The notes: generated from the letters alone by a model not told the origin. Positions 12,285 through 22,581 are shown, counted from the stretch's first letter. The stretch is 64,000 nt of DNA from Breviolum minutum Mf 1.05b.01 (GCA_000507305.1 DF240217.1:1-64000), one strand, 5' to 3'. Numbers and translations: made by a program.

Positions 12285-12390
12285 CTTATCCTAAGGATCC
12301 AGACCCCTTAAAAGTGGCTAATTTGAGGACCCGGACCCCTGCTATGCAGGTTCAAACCCTTTTATTGGAGGGTCCAAGGATTTTTAGGGT
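12285..12390. mobile_element. MITE-like repeat, type E
   Basis: It shares the phrases 'cctgaccccts', 'gggttcaaaccctt' and 'attggagggt' with copies at 19308, 58480 and 63825. Only short CACCCT-type inverted ends are visible in the better copies, and this copy is degraded at its left end. Confidence 0.5.
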
Positions 12391-12661
12391 ACTAAAAATA
12401 ACGGCCACGACTTCTGATGAGAAAGGTATGTCTTAGATGCTTGTCATTTAGGCCGATATTAAGGTCTGCAGATTGGACACCACAACCAACAAGACATGGC
12501 AACATCCATGCCCAATACCGAATAGATCAAAACATATCAAAATATATCAGAATTATATGCCATTTCAAATATAATAGATATATTTACGATATGTACAGTA
12601 TGTACATCTAATCCGATGAGGCTCTATTTCTTCATTTTCTTTGGCTGCGCAACTCCAACAG

Positions 12662-12730
12662 GACGGTGTCTACCGGCCTACCGTTACTGAAATCGAAGAG
12701 CTTGCAGGACCCACGGTTTCTTGGCTGATG
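12662..12730 (+). CDS. Short exon, function unknown
   Basis: A 69-bp segment lies between an acceptor (CCAACAG|G) and a GT donor (GATG|GTTTGA). It reads 23 whole codons, 'DGVYRPTVTEIEELAGPTVS' plus WLM. Clean phase 0 at both ends and protein-like composition make this one of the better short exons here. The parent gene is unknown. Confidence 0.45.
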
Positions 12731-13028
12731 GTTTGAGATCTGAGACTGGGGACACAAAAACAATCAATCTGCTCAAAATGTTGGGCAGCCTTCATGACCT
12801 TTACTGACATCGGTCGAAAGTGAATTTTGGATGGTATACGTGTAGTTCTGTTTGCTATGTCATTTGCATACGATTTTCACGATTCCTGTCTTTGTATTGC
12901 AGCGCTTGAACTTGTGACCGTTAGAATGCCTAGTTTGAAAGCAGCTTCACAGTCATCACATTCGCGAATTGCTTTGGCGCTGCATCGTTGAACATCTCTG
13001 AGACAAGGTTGATACGACCGGTGTATGG

Positions 13029-13165
13029 TGTGCAACCAGGCACCTCTCTCTGTTCACGATTCTGAAGGTGCAAGAAGTCCAGCCGCAGAAGAGCAAAATT
13101 TTGGGTCGGGATATGTTTTTGGAGGCTGACAGGCTTTCTGGAACAAGGCTGCTGCTCGAGCAGGA
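13029..13165 (+). CDS. Probable exon, function unknown
   Basis: The frame reads 'HLSLFTILKVQEVQPQKSKI' then 'LGRDMFLEADRLSGTRLLLEQ' and stops being protein-like where a type A MITE begins (13167). The acceptor is probably the AACCAG|G at about 13038. Function is not recognised. Confidence 0.4.
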
Positions 13166-13166
13166 A

Positions 13167-13276
13167 TATATGGGTGTTTCCAAACCTAGGGGTACCCTAA
13201 AATGGATGGTTCTGGAAAACCCATATTAAAATGGATGATTTGGGGGTACCCCTATTTCCGGGAAAACACCCATGTA
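13167..13276. mobile_element. MITE, type A
   Basis: Inverted ends TGGGTGTTTCC and GG(A)AAACACCCA enclose the inner phrase 'ggggtaccc...aaaatggatgrtt'. The copies at 18674 and 59745 are similar. The ends sit next to TA dinucleotides, in keeping with a Tc1/mariner-type TA target. Confidence 0.7.
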
Positions 13277-13844
13277 CCTCCTATTCCATTTCGGTTTTAT
13301 CAAGCCTTTTGACAGATAGGTCTCGATGTATTTCTACCGCCCCCGCCCCTATACTGATTCCCGCTAATGGTCCCTAATAAGAAATAACAAGCCCCACATA
13401 GGGCCTCACCGCTTGTTACTTAAAAATGGATAGCAGCTTCAAGTTCCAGAACTTTCCAGAACCAAGGAGACAGCAACAGAGTGCACCTTCGCTGAATCCT
13501 TGTGGGCCGGCGATGAAAGCTGCTTTTCCCCAATGAATGTGTTCTTTTTGTTTGGGACACTTGGCAGGATATTTTTGTTGGAGAAGTTGCTTTCACTTGC
13601 CCAGGCATGGCCCAGATCGTGGTGAGAACTAAGGATTCCCATTCTTGTCTGTGGCTGCGTTGGTTTGGTATGTTGCCGCACGGTTGAAGAAATTGGAAAG
13701 TGATTTTTCAGCAAGCTGTGAAAAGATGTGAAACGACAATTTGTGGCCTTTGCGTAGTTGTGAAACGGGGTAACAAGAGAAAATCTGGCCCCAATCCAGA
13801 TCAAGGAAAGCAATTATTAATTATTTATTTTTACATTTGATAAG

Positions 13845-14231
13845 GTGGTAAGAAGGAGTATATATGATAGAACAATTCAAAGTACGGTAATTCCAATAAT
13901 TTCACGAATGCCTCAAAATGAGATACACATGCATTGTGTCTGGGAGGGTTTGCCAAAGACACTGTCGTCAGGTTACGTCAAATGCAGACGACCAACGAAG
14001 GGGAAATTGAAACTCGAAGATCAAAAGGGCGGTGCACACGTACCTCAGCGCAAAATTTCGAAGGTCGATCCTATTCCAGTGGCCAACATCTTGGCTAGTC
14101 GAAACGCCAAAGATATAGAAAATTATGCGAATAGCTGGCTTATCCTTGATTTATCTGATGGATTTTTCAGTCAACTTCGCAGTTGCATGCTCTTGGAAAG
14201 GAATTTGAATTCAAAGTGGAGAAGGCGGTAA
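13845..14231 (+). CDS. Open reading frame of 128 codons, doubtful
   Basis: A continuous frame contains 'GYVKCRRPTKGKLKLEDQKG' and 'KVDPIPVANILASRNAKDIE'. It is hydrophilic and reads like protein in its middle part, but no splice sites or domain are evident and the N-terminal third is poor. It may be part of a decayed gene or an exon with read-through on both sides. Confidence 0.25.
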   Translation: MVRRSIYDRTIQSTVIPIISRMPQNEIHMHCVWEGLPKTLSSGYVKCRRPTKGKLKLEDQKGGAHVPQRKISKVDPIPVANILASRNAKDIENYANSWLILDLSDGFFSQLRSCMLLERNLNSKWRRR

Positions 14232-14678
14232 TCCAGGGAGGCTCGCTAATGGGAATTCATGGGAATTTGCTGCACCAACAGGGTGGATCGGGTGTTAAGT
14301 AGAACCTTTTGAAGGGATACTTCAGAGACTAGACCTGCATTCTGCACGCCTTATCAAAAGAAGTTTGGAAGTCAAAGTTCCGACAACATGGAGAGATGAA
14401 AAGCAGAGATGGGAAGAGTCAGAGAGAAGAGAAGAGTCGAAGAGAGAAATAGAAAGTCAGAATAAACAAGATACAGGTGCGCTAAATGTTAAACGGATAT
14501 ATGATATATGGCACATTCAATTTATATACTGCATCTCTGTAGATAGATATTCTATGTATGTTTATACTCACACTTCTGAGCTGTGCATTGGGCTCATCAC
14601 CTTACCTTCAGAAGGTCCAGCGAACTTCCTTCTCCCCTGTTTTCTGAAAATTGAAAAATCTTTCAACATCAAAAAGTA

Positions 14679-14781
14679 TACCCTGGAAGATTAACATGTA
14701 CCATAATCATGGAGGTTTGGAAGATCATTTTCCTTTCTAAATGGGTGATTTGTAGGTTCCATGTTAATCTTCCAGGGTGTA
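14679..14781. mobile_element. MITE, type B (variant with CCTGGAAGATTAACATG ends)
   Basis: Inverted ends 'accctggaagattaacatg' and 'catgttaatcttccagggt' match almost perfectly. The middle 'ggtttggaagatcattttcctttc' is the core shared by all type B copies. Confidence 0.75.
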
Positions 14782-15180
14782 GATCCAACTTTCGGACAGT
14801 GGCACAAAACAACTCAAATTCCAATGGATTTTCACCAGTTTGATGTTGATTGGAGGTCCCTCCGAAGATGCTGCGGCAGCTTGGCGTGCAGAAAAGGCGA
14901 GAAACGCCGTGTGAGAAACAAAACCCAATTTAGGCCATGAATCAGCATATGAACATATATATATATATATATACATGGGGAATGATCCTCATTTCTTTTT
15001 CTTTGACCTTTTGTTTTTTTATAACACTCTGAAAACTCCACCGTGTTTTCAGGAACTTTTTGACTTTTAGTTGTCTTGCGAGATTGCGATTCAAAGGTTT
15101 TTTCCACCAATGATGACGTGGGAACTGCAGGAGTTGGTTGAGCCAATTGATGGCAAGCCACATGATGTCAAGATGTCAAG

Positions 15181-15297
15181 ATGTCCCCAACAAAAACCAA
15201 GGGCAAATCCAAGATCTACGTGAAGTGGGATGTGGACTTGGAGACTTGGGTTTATATGAAGTATGTGGTTTTGAGTCCTTCAAATGACATGAAATGA
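15181..15297 (+). CDS. Small open frame or exon, Lys-rich N-terminus
   Basis: An ATG at 15181 opens 38 codons: 'MSPTKTKGKSKIYVKWDVDL', then 'ETWVYMKYVVLSPSND'. The composition is clearly protein-like up to the W/Y-rich part. Just upstream another frame reads 'ELVEPIDGKPHDVK' after a CTGCAG|G acceptor (15131), so the real exon may start there and switch frame at a tandem 'gatgtcaa' repeat. Confidence 0.35.
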   Translation: MSPTKTKGKSKIYVKWDVDLETWVYMKYVVLSPSNDMK

Positions 15298-15383
15298 ATA
15301 GAACTAACTAGAAGTGAATAGAAATGAAAAGAAACACTTGGAAATGAAATATTTCCATCAGAAGGTGCTCTGAAGTTTGCCTG

Positions 15384-15572
15384 GTGCATGTATTCCGAAT
15401 ACATCGGGACATGGGGGGAACCCATGTGGTTTGGGGGGCTCTGGCTAAGGAGCAAGCGAAGCAGACAGACTATGACTTCATAAAGTCAGGTCACTCTGCT
15501 TCAGCAACTGATGGTTATTCATTGCACGAAATGGAAGTTCCCTCAAAGGATGAGCAACAACCCATAGAATAA
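15384..15572 (+). CDS. Probable exon whose stop codon lies in a MITE
   Basis: The frame reads 'GALAKEQAKQTDYDFIKSGH' then 'SASATDGYSLHEMEVPSKDEQ' and ends at TAA (15570-15572), inside the left end of a type C MITE that begins at about 15561. The acidic, Ser/Lys-mixed composition looks coding. Whether the MITE stop is used or lies in the following intron cannot be told. Confidence 0.4.
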   Translation: MHVFRIHRDMGGTHVVWGALAKEQAKQTDYDFIKSGHSASATDGYSLHEMEVPSKDEQQPIE

Positions 15573-15655
15573 TCCATGGGACCAAGGGTATATTTACCTA
15601 CATGAAAACCCATAAAAAATCAACGGAATCCATGTAGGTAAAGATGGGCAATAGA
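15561..15655. mobile_element. MITE, type C
   Basis: It starts 'cccata..ataatccatggg' and contains 'ggtatatttacctacatgaa' on one arm and 'tccatgtaggtaaaga' on the other. The right end is worn compared with the copies at 17903 and 18920. Confidence 0.6.
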
Positions 15656-15810
15656 TACTTGGAGTTGGAGTGTTTTCCGTTTTCCAAAACATGCGCATCT
15701 CGGGGGCAACCGAGACTTGTGGACTTCCCGAGGTAGTGGAGTCAATGTGACAGGCACCGGCCTCCTTTTCAAAGCAGATCATCATCACGACGTCAAGCCC
15801 GTCAAGTCCC

Positions 15811-15975
15811 ATGGCTGAAAAATTTTCAAATGAAGCAAAACCGTTTTTGATTCGTCACAACGAAAAAAATGGATGGATCCGAACCATCGGTTTTGTGTTT
15901 TTCCCTGAAACCGGGAGTAACATGAAACCAAGGGTGACCTTTGGTGACCCTTGGGGGGGAAGTGATACTTTGTAG
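15811..15975 (+). CDS. Small open frame of 54 codons
   Basis: The frame starts at ATG 15811 and reads 'MAEKFSNEAKPFLIRHNEKN', later 'GFVFFPETGSNMKPRVTFGD', ending at TAG 15973. The same frame is open upstream ('APASFSKQIIITTSSPSSP'), so it may be an internal exon. The antisense frame is also open. Function unknown. Confidence 0.3.
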   Translation: MAEKFSNEAKPFLIRHNEKNGWIRTIGFVFFPETGSNMKPRVTFGDPWGGSDTL

Positions 15976-16572
15976 ATCTAGTGATGTGAAGTGTACCATG
16001 AGCACAACAAGGGAACAGCATTTTGGTCAAACTGCTGGTAGTGGCAACCGGCGGCATATTTTTGGGTTAAGTACAGTGACTTTGGCCAACAGAGGAATAG
16101 AACGAATAGAACGTGTAAATTACCAGGTGAATCTCAACTAGAAGTTGTGAAAAAGAAGTCCTTCAAAGATTCTCACCGAATTGCTTTGCTTTACCTGTTT
16201 TTTTTGCCCAGCCTTTCAAACTTAAGGAGTGAAGAATTGCTTTTTTCTAGTGTGAGGAGCAGGAAACTCACCGAGGTTGGGTTTGGTGGGAGAAGATTGG
16301 CGAGTTGATCCAAGGGAGTAGCGTTTGCTATCAGTTTGGATGGCGATTGGAAGAAACCATTTGCTCTCTTGCAAGTGGGGAAGGCAATTTTATATCACTA
16401 TCATTCCGAAACCTAGCGAAAGTTTCTACTTGATACCTTGTTTGATTGTTGAGAGGGGATTCCCCATTCCATTGTTTCTCCCACAGTGCAAACATGTGTC
16501 TGTGTAGTGAGTGATCCCATGTTTAAAAAGTACTTAAGATTACTTGCTTCTATTCACTGGCAAGGGTGGTAC

Positions 16573-16690
16573 TGTTGATGGTTCAGAAATCCCAAACAAC
16601 CACCTGGGATGGTGCTAAAACCCTGTAAATAATGGGATTTCAACTACCTGTCCCTCAACTGGTTTTCACGCCGGATTTCCGCCATCAACA
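16573..16690. mobile_element. MITE, type D
   Basis: Inverted ends are 'tgatggttcagaaatcc' and 'ggatttccgccatca'. The interior contains 'accacctgggatggtgctaa' and 'aatgggatttcaactacc', nearly the same as in the copy at 58671. Confidence 0.7.
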
Positions 16691-16726
16691 ATATCAGACC
16701 AATGTTTGCACTTTCAGAATGTGTAG

Positions 16727-16812
16727 GCAGAAGAGGAAGCGACGCATGCCTTTTACGAAGCCACCTTTGATGCTGTGCACCACGAGGCGCCGGCCGTTGA
16801 TGATGTTTTCGG
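16727..16812 (+). CDS. Exon, acidic, function unknown
   Basis: Between GTGTAG|G (16726) and GG|GTGAGT (16813) one frame reads 28 codons without interruption: 'AEEEATHAFYEATFDAVHHE' then 'APAVDDVF'. The other two frames are Arg-rich or stopped. The strong canonical donor and acidic composition make this a good exon. It probably belongs with the following exon at 16955, although the simple joining of the two does not keep phase, so another exon may lie between. Confidence 0.5.
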
Positions 16813-16954
16813 GTGAGTTTTCGACACATCATGTGGAAGCCAGAAGTTACGGTGGAGACCATTCTAGTCATGCTCCCTGGGTTTTTATCCATGCTTTTCG
16901 GACTTTTTTTTTTCTTGGGCCTCCTCATTCGGCGACATTCATGTTGCGCTCAGG

Positions 16955-17090
16955 ACTTTCACGTAGAGATTGGCGATGATCCAGAGCTAGATCTACCGAA
17001 AAGATCGATTTCTGGACTGGGCTATGAAGCTTATGGCAATCGAGATCACGTCGAGTACTTTTCACTAACTCACAAGAAGTGGCTGCTTGG
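16955..17090 (+). CDS. Exon with 'VEYFSLTHKKWL' module
   Basis: After GCTCAG|G the frame reads 'DFHVEIGDDPELDLPKRSIS', then 'GLGYEAYGNRDHVEYFSLTH', 'KKWLLGN'. A segment of the form V.Y.S.TH..W(L/V)...V is one I associate with many dinoflagellate proteins, where it looks like a small beta-barrel (Tudor/SH3-like) module; that is recall, not a search. The donor is not fixed. The exon at 18196 ('EEWVPGIVKS') could carry a related module of the same gene. Confidence 0.5.
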
Positions 17091-17663
17091 CAATCATTCG
17101 GCAAGAACATGGTTTGCAATCATTTTTTCCAAGAGCTTTCCCTCATTTTCACATACATTCTATGTACCTTTAAGCCCCTGAAGGTTGCAAGGATGTATTA
17201 CTGGTACCGGAAAACTGGTAGAGGAAGGCGAGAAGACTTCGTCTCTTATACCCGTGTACAGCATCGTTCTGGTTGGAGGAGCAGTCCATCAGCAAAGGGA
17301 CATGGCAACTTGGCTCTTGCTCCTCCTGGTGGTCCTTAAATCCCGGTCATGGTGGGGGGAAAACTCACCTCTTGGGCCATTCTGGAGAAGTGTTGTAGGA
17401 GAGTTCTAGTTAGAAACTGGTTGGAAAGATTGTTGTAGAGAATTGTCCGGAAACGTGTGGGAAGTAGTGCGGCAGAAAGATGCTGGGAGAAGAGTGAAAG
17501 CAAACGTGTTTAAAAAAACATATGTGCTACACATTGTTACTTAAACTATTGTGCATTCGGGTCTGTGTGTTCTATCGGGATCTTGGACTCACCGGCGAAA
17601 CTTGAACTTTTGAGATCACTTATTTTAGCAAAAAAAGAAAGTACTTAAACTGTTATTGCATGG

Positions 17664-17774
17664 TACCCTCCCTGAAACTAACACATCGCACCTAAAAATG
17701 GTGGTTTCCAATCTAGGAATCTCCTTTTCCCACAAATCCATTTTCAGATGCGAGCTGTTGGTTTCAGGGAGGAT
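17664..17774. mobile_element. MITE, type B
   Basis: The ends are 'ccctccctgaaactaaca' and 'ttggtttcagggagg'. The core 'aaaatggtggtttccaatc' corresponds to the type B middle. It is one of eleven type B copies in the window. Confidence 0.75.
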
Positions 17775-17902
17775 AAATCATGGGGTGTGCTGCAGGTGGA
17801 CACAGCTTTCCTACGGACGCCACTGCGACAGCGTGATCCTGTGAGTATCCAAGTTGGAAAGACCTCAGAAGAAGCACTTTGGCACTTGAAGCAGAGAGTC
17901 TA

Positions 17903-18002
17903 ACCCATGACGGATCCATGGGACGAACGGTATACTTACCTATATTTACCTTAAATTTGGGGTACATGCAGGTAAATATACCATGCATGGATCCTATGGG
18001 TA
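17903..18002. mobile_element. MITE, type C
   Basis: Nearly perfect inverted arms: 'acccatgacggatccatggg' and 'catggatcctatgggt', with inner arms 'cggtatacttacctata' and 'caggtaaatatacca'. This copy and the one at 18920 define the family best. Confidence 0.75.
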
Positions 18003-18195
18003 ACGTATGACTGGGTGGTGGTTTCAACTATCTTTCATTTATTTTCATCCCGAAACCTGGGGAAACGATCCAATTTTCCCAAGTGATATTTTTCAGATGG
18101 GTGGTTCAACCACATAGATGAGCATTTTTGCTACTAAGATGCCAAAAAAAGGTGTTTTTTTTTGAATCGGAGGTATGAATCACAAAATTTTTCAG

Positions 18196-18380
18196 AGAGA
18201 CATGCAGCTGCGTCAAAGACCCTGAGGAGTGGGTTCCTGGTATTGTGAAGTCCAGGGAATCTCGCCCATTAGGCCTGGGACGACTTCCGCACAGTGAAAC
18301 GCTCAACATGGAGTTGGACCGAAAGAATCCGAAACAAATCCGAAACAATTGGAAATTCTTGGGTACCCACTCCGCAGTCT
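18196..18380 (+). CDS. Exon, possible 'WVPGIV' module
   Basis: After TTTTCAG the frame reads 'ETCSCVKDPEEWVPGIVKSR', 'ESRPLGLGRLPHSETLNMEL', 'DRKNPKQIRNNWK', stopping at TGA about 18380. 'EEWVPGIV' resembles the W(V/L)PG.V end of the module seen at 16955. The Lys/Arg-rich tail may be coding or intron read-through. Confidence 0.4.
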
Positions 18381-18673
18381 GAATCCTGAGATTGGTGAGT
18401 TTTCTGCTGTTTGGCAGTCCCCGTTCTTGTTAACGAAGGTATCCACTGTAGTTGGTGGCAACTCAAACATTTTGTTGGAATTTTCACCCCTAAAAGATGG
18501 GGATTCATGATCCAATTTGACGACTTGCGCATATTTTTCAAATGGGTTGGTGGTTCAACCACCAACCACCTGGAACCCAAATTTTGCCTCTATTTTTGAA
18601 GGTTGGGGCCCCTCCAAAACAAGACCGAAATTCCAATCAAAACAAGGGGCAGCATTTGGGTTCCAGGTAGTTA

Positions 18674-18782
18674 TATGGGTGTTTCCAAAAATAGGGGTAC
18701 CCCAAAATGGATGGTTTATGATGGAAAACCCTATTAAAATGGATGATTTGGGGGTACCTTAATTTTTGGAAACACCCATATA
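18674..18782. mobile_element. MITE, type A
   Basis: This is the best-preserved copy: TATA-TGGGTGTTTCCAAAA at the left and TTTTTGGAAACACCCA-TATA at the right, with inner inverted phrases 'ggggtaccccaaaatggatg' and 'aaaatggatgatttgggggt'. It is about 105 bp. The palindromic TATA flanks prevent deciding the exact target duplication. Confidence 0.75.
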
Positions 18783-18815
18783 TGGTCACTTCTTTTTCGT
18801 CACCTTTCGCATCAG

Positions 18816-18888
18816 GCTATAGAGTTGAGTTTCTCGAAGTTCATCCAACACTTGGCAGTGAGATCAAAGTGCCAGCTGATTCTCGGCA
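18816..18888 (+). CDS. Short exon, function unknown
   Basis: After GCATCAG|G the frame reads 'YRVEFLEVHPTLGSEIKVPA' then DSR. Only 34 bp separate it from the end of the type A MITE. It is probably part of the same gene as the exons at 16727-18380. Confidence 0.4.
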
Positions 18889-18919
18889 TGGAAAAAACAC
18901 AAAACCATACAAAACCATA

Positions 18920-19025
18920 TCCCATGGACGGATCCATGGGAAAACGGTATATTTACCTACATGAAAACCATAAACATCAACCATCCATGTAGGAAAAATA
19001 TACCATACCCATGGATCCTATGGGA
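18920..19025. mobile_element. MITE, type C
   Basis: Arms 'cccatggacggatccatggg' and 'cccatggatcctatggg', with inner arms 'cggtatatttacctacatga' and 'ccatgtaggaaaaatatacc'. It is intact in structure and followed directly by coding-like sequence. Confidence 0.75.
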
Positions 19026-19036
19026 TATTAATATCA

Positions 19037-19141
19037 ATGCCACCCACACCTCCTGGTTTTTACGGATCCGATGTCGCAAAACTCAAGGAACGTATACGGG
19101 CCCGCTTTCCAGATGCTGCGGAAGTGGTGACTCGGCTGTTG
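19037..19141 (+). CDS. Probable exon, basic helix, function unknown
   Basis: The frame reads 'GFYGSDVAKLKERIRARFPD' then 'AAEVVTRLL' up to a GT at 19142. The frame stays open to 19333 ('GKKSYAVKVGPWEKRFPGGL'), so the exon may be longer. It begins immediately downstream of a type C MITE, and the acceptor is unclear. Confidence 0.4.
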
Positions 19142-19307
19142 GTTTGTGATGGTAAGAAATCTTATGCAGTGAAAGTTGGACCGTGGGAAAAACGATTCCC
19201 AGGAGGTCTACCGTGGCGTCAAGCTAGGCTGGTTTCCTGGTGTCGGGACACTCAGGGTGAGATTTTTAGAGTCCGGACTTCACATGCCCTAAGCATCACT
19301 GATCACT

Positions 19308-19390
19308 GCACCCTCCAATGGAAGGGTGAATGAACCTATCTTTTGCCGGGTTTGGGTCCTAGGTTTGAGGGGTCAGGATACTTGGGGTGG
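19308..19390. mobile_element. MITE-like repeat, type E
   Basis: It runs from 'caccctccaatggaagggtg' to 'aggggtcaggatacttgggg', in the opposite orientation to the copy at 58480. The ends CACCCT and GGGGTG are inverted. Confidence 0.55.
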
Positions 19391-20167
19391 ATCATTTTGA
19401 GTCGCACTTTTCGAATCGGTGCATCGAATCGACTCGAGGTAGTAAGAGCTCCAGGAAATGGGGAGAATATGGAGGCATGGCCAGAGGTGGTGGTGGAGAC
19501 ACTTGGCAGACAATAAGATGAAACAACTTCTTAAATGGATGACATACAATCATGCACTGCAGTGAAAGAACTCAATGGAGATATTTTTTTAAAATTTGCA
19601 CACAAAAAAATTTGCAGCTTGCATTCCAATTCGCAGTTTTTTTTCCATTCGGCCAAATCAAGGCCAAATTTTTATGGGGCTAAGGATGGCACCACATTGG
19701 GAATCAGATTCCAAAGAAAACGTGACCTGCCTTACATGCCATGCTCCTCGGCGTTTTCGCGTTTTGGAAGGCAACCTGCCAACCTGGCAACCTCTTTGCG
19801 AGACTGGCACACGAAAACGACTACGACCTTAAAATCGAAATTACTTTTTTTTGTGTTTTTTTTTTCTAGGCTCATTGACTTGTAAGGGCTTCTTGGGGTG
19901 TTTCAAGATTTTTTTTCGAAAACGATGTGGTTTTTTACCCACCGGTTTCCCACCGGCCCACCAGGTCCGTGTGATCCCGCAGAAACCACCACCGGAGCCT
20001 CCTGGAGTCAAGCAACTTTGATGGAGACACCTCTGGAAAAACCGATCAAATTATGTTGCCCGCGTGGCGGCAACTGCGATGGCATCTTTTTTTTTTTGGC
20101 AGAGAAAAAAAACCCACCGAAATCCATGTCCGAAAGTTGTGCTGTGTGAGTAGTTCTGAACCCGCAG

Positions 20168-20248
20168 TCCGACGGAGCCGTTTGACATTCAAAGCCGACT
20201 TTCCATCCGCACTTTTTCGAGTGCGGTGTCGGAACTTTTTGAAGGAAG
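20168..20248 (+). CDS. Short basic exon, function unknown
   Basis: Between CCCGCAG (20167) and a GT donor (GGAAG|GTTAAA) one frame reads 'RRSRLTFKADFPSALFRVRC' then RNFLKEG. It has clean splice context and is probably a real exon, but the parent gene is not recognised. Confidence 0.4.
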
Positions 20249-20641
20249 GTTAAAAATCAAGGTGCTGCGAGTCGGATGAAGTGAAAAAAAATGCGAGTTG
20301 TTTTTTCCCATTCAAAACAAAGGCAGTTGTTTCTTCTCAGGAGTGATTCTATAGGGCCTTCAACTCTTACAATTGCTTTCGGAGGTTCCGTTTTTTTGGC
20401 AGCGAACAAAAATCCTGAGATTTCCCACCCACAAGTTCGGTGGGCAAAAACAAGACGACGTTTTTTTTTGTTTCTCGACTGATGCCGAAGCAAACGATAT
20501 CGAATGATATCTAATGTATATCATCATGGGTGAATGATGACGTGAAGTCGTGCTTTCAGGATTTTGGATGTAGGTGAAATATAGTAAAATATCATCATTC
20601 ACCCAGTTTTCACTGAAGTTCAAGCACTAAAAGTATTGCAG

Positions 20642-20755
20642 ACCCAAACAAGGGCTGCGAAGAGAATGCCGCGGCGTTTTTTTTTCTCCGAAGACTTGCA
20701 ACAAGAACTTCGACGTGCACTGGCAAAAAAGGAGTCTGAGATTGACAGAGTTTGA
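20642..20755 (+). CDS. Possible C-terminal exon, basic coiled coil
   Basis: After TTGCAG the frame reads 37 codons, 'TQTRAAKRMPRRFFFSEDLQ' then 'QELRRALAKKESEIDRV', and stops at TGA 20753. The heptad-like Leu/Ala spacing suggests a coiled coil. It may be the last exon of the gene(s) between 16.7 and 20.7 kb. Confidence 0.45.
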   Translation, partial: TQTRAAKRMPRRFFFSEDLQQELRRALAKKESEIDRV

Positions 20756-21976
20756 GTAATTAGATAGTTTTCGAATAAATTTTGTATGTAAACTTGATAT
20801 CTATACGAATATCGGAATATCGATGAGTGGATGTCTGAATATCCATGAATTGATTTTGTTTTTGAATAAATATGAAATTATTGTACTCCCGATGCATCTT
20901 TGCTTGATTTCGCCAAGGTGACGGCTGGACACTCAACACACAGGTTCAACGAGGTGGAAGATTCTTCGTGGGTGGAACGTGGGGATTCAACAACGATAGG
21001 TGACTCAGTGTGGGACCTCATGATTTCGCATGGCAGGATGTGTGTGTTTATTTCAAGTTGGCAGTGACACCTATCAATTCCCTAAAACACCCCTTAGTCC
21101 AGAGTTTGACGCATCCAACCATAACTAAACTTAGCATTTCTCACACCAAAAATGGATTTTTGAGGGCCACTTTTACCTAAGAGTTTGAACCGCAGAGGCT
21201 GCATAAGTACATACCTCCACAACAGAAGAGCTCTGAGAGTGAGTGGAAAATTACCGGGGTTTCACGTGTTTTACTGCAAAAAATTGCAGTTGTACAGCAA
21301 ACAACAATATTTTGTTGTTTCTTGCGATCTTAAAACATCTCCAGAATAGAAAAATGCGCTGATGCGCGGATCACCAGTTGAGACTGGTTACATGGAGGTT
21401 GCGTTTTGACCACGTTTGACCATTGGATTTCTCCAAGATGATTTCGCTGTGACCCGGAGCCGTTGAAGAAAAAAAACAGCACCAAGGACTCCAACATGCT
21501 TCAAAAAATTTCCATAGTTTTTTTGTTGTTTTGGGTTCGTTGTGTTGGGAAAAGTAAACGTCAGAATCCATGTTTTGCAAAGATAGATATCCATCCTATA
21601 TTTTGGTTTCTGATATGTTTTCCCATCTGTTTTTCCCACAAAATCTGTCGAGACATAGCGATTCAAAGCATCAATGCATCAAAGTTACAAAAGCCACGTT
21701 CACGTTGGGCCTGGGGTGATGGCTGGTGCTCGAGGATGTTCTTTTGCACCTGAGGATCGCGGGTATCGTTACGAGTTGCATGTTGAGCCATGTGAAACTA
21801 GCGGCAGTGGAAGTAGACATACACTTCTTCTCCAAGAACTGTTGACAAGATCCTGTACCAATTCATATTATCTTAGAAGTCAATTTATTAAGATTATATA
21901 CAGTGTTTTGATCATCAAACGTATGTTCAACAGCAGTTGCTTATAGTCGGCGATAGAATGATTCCAACGAAAAATA

Positions 21977-22077
21977 CCCCATAGGATAATAGGATCCATG
22001 TATGGTATATTTAGCTACATCTACCATAACTTCAACCAAATGTAGGTAAACATACCAGTCCCATGGATCCTATGGGT
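21977..22077. mobile_element. MITE, type C
   Basis: Arms 'cccataggataataggatcc' and 'cccatggatcctatggg', with inner arms 'ggtatatttagctacat' and 'aatgtaggtaaacatacc'. The right arm leads straight into a possible exon (22081-22170, 'ARILLRAHQPTVEDLERTSR'). Confidence 0.7.
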
Positions 22078-22168
22078 ACTTCAGGAGCTCGGATACTTCT
22101 TCGTGCGCACCAACCGACGGTGGAAGATTTGGAGAGAACGTCCCGGCCTGAGATGTTCAACGACAGTT

Positions 22169-22288
22169 CCTCCCTAAAACTTACAGTGAGTTTACCCCTG
22201 TTAAATAGGGCATCCCAAAAGGAAAGGAAAGGCTTATCTTCCAACCATCAATTTCCCAGGTGCTTTGGCTGTTAGTTTCAGGGAGGAT
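22169..22288. mobile_element. MITE, type B
   Basis: Ends 'cctccctaaaactta' and 'ttagtttcagggagg'. The core holds 'ggaaaggcttatcttccaacc', complementary to the usual 'ggttggaagac' core, so this copy is in the opposite orientation. Confidence 0.7.
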
Positions 22289-22581
22289 GATTTCGTCCAA
22301 GTGCGTGTTTGAGATTCGAATGGAGATGATTTGTTGAGGAATTTTCCACATTTGACAAGCCACAGGTGAAGCTGCGGTGGAGCTACATCACAATAATGAA
22401 GAAGCCTACTCAGCTGCGTGCTGGGTTCCACCTTCCAAGAATGTTCACAAGGCTCTTTTTTGAAGTTGTGTCAATTTACGACACAGCTGGACTTGAATGA
22501 AGTGAAGGTTGCTTACATGAGATAATGATTTGCTAGGAAGATTCGTGTTTTTCTATAAAGATCACCCAAGAAATGGGCAGA

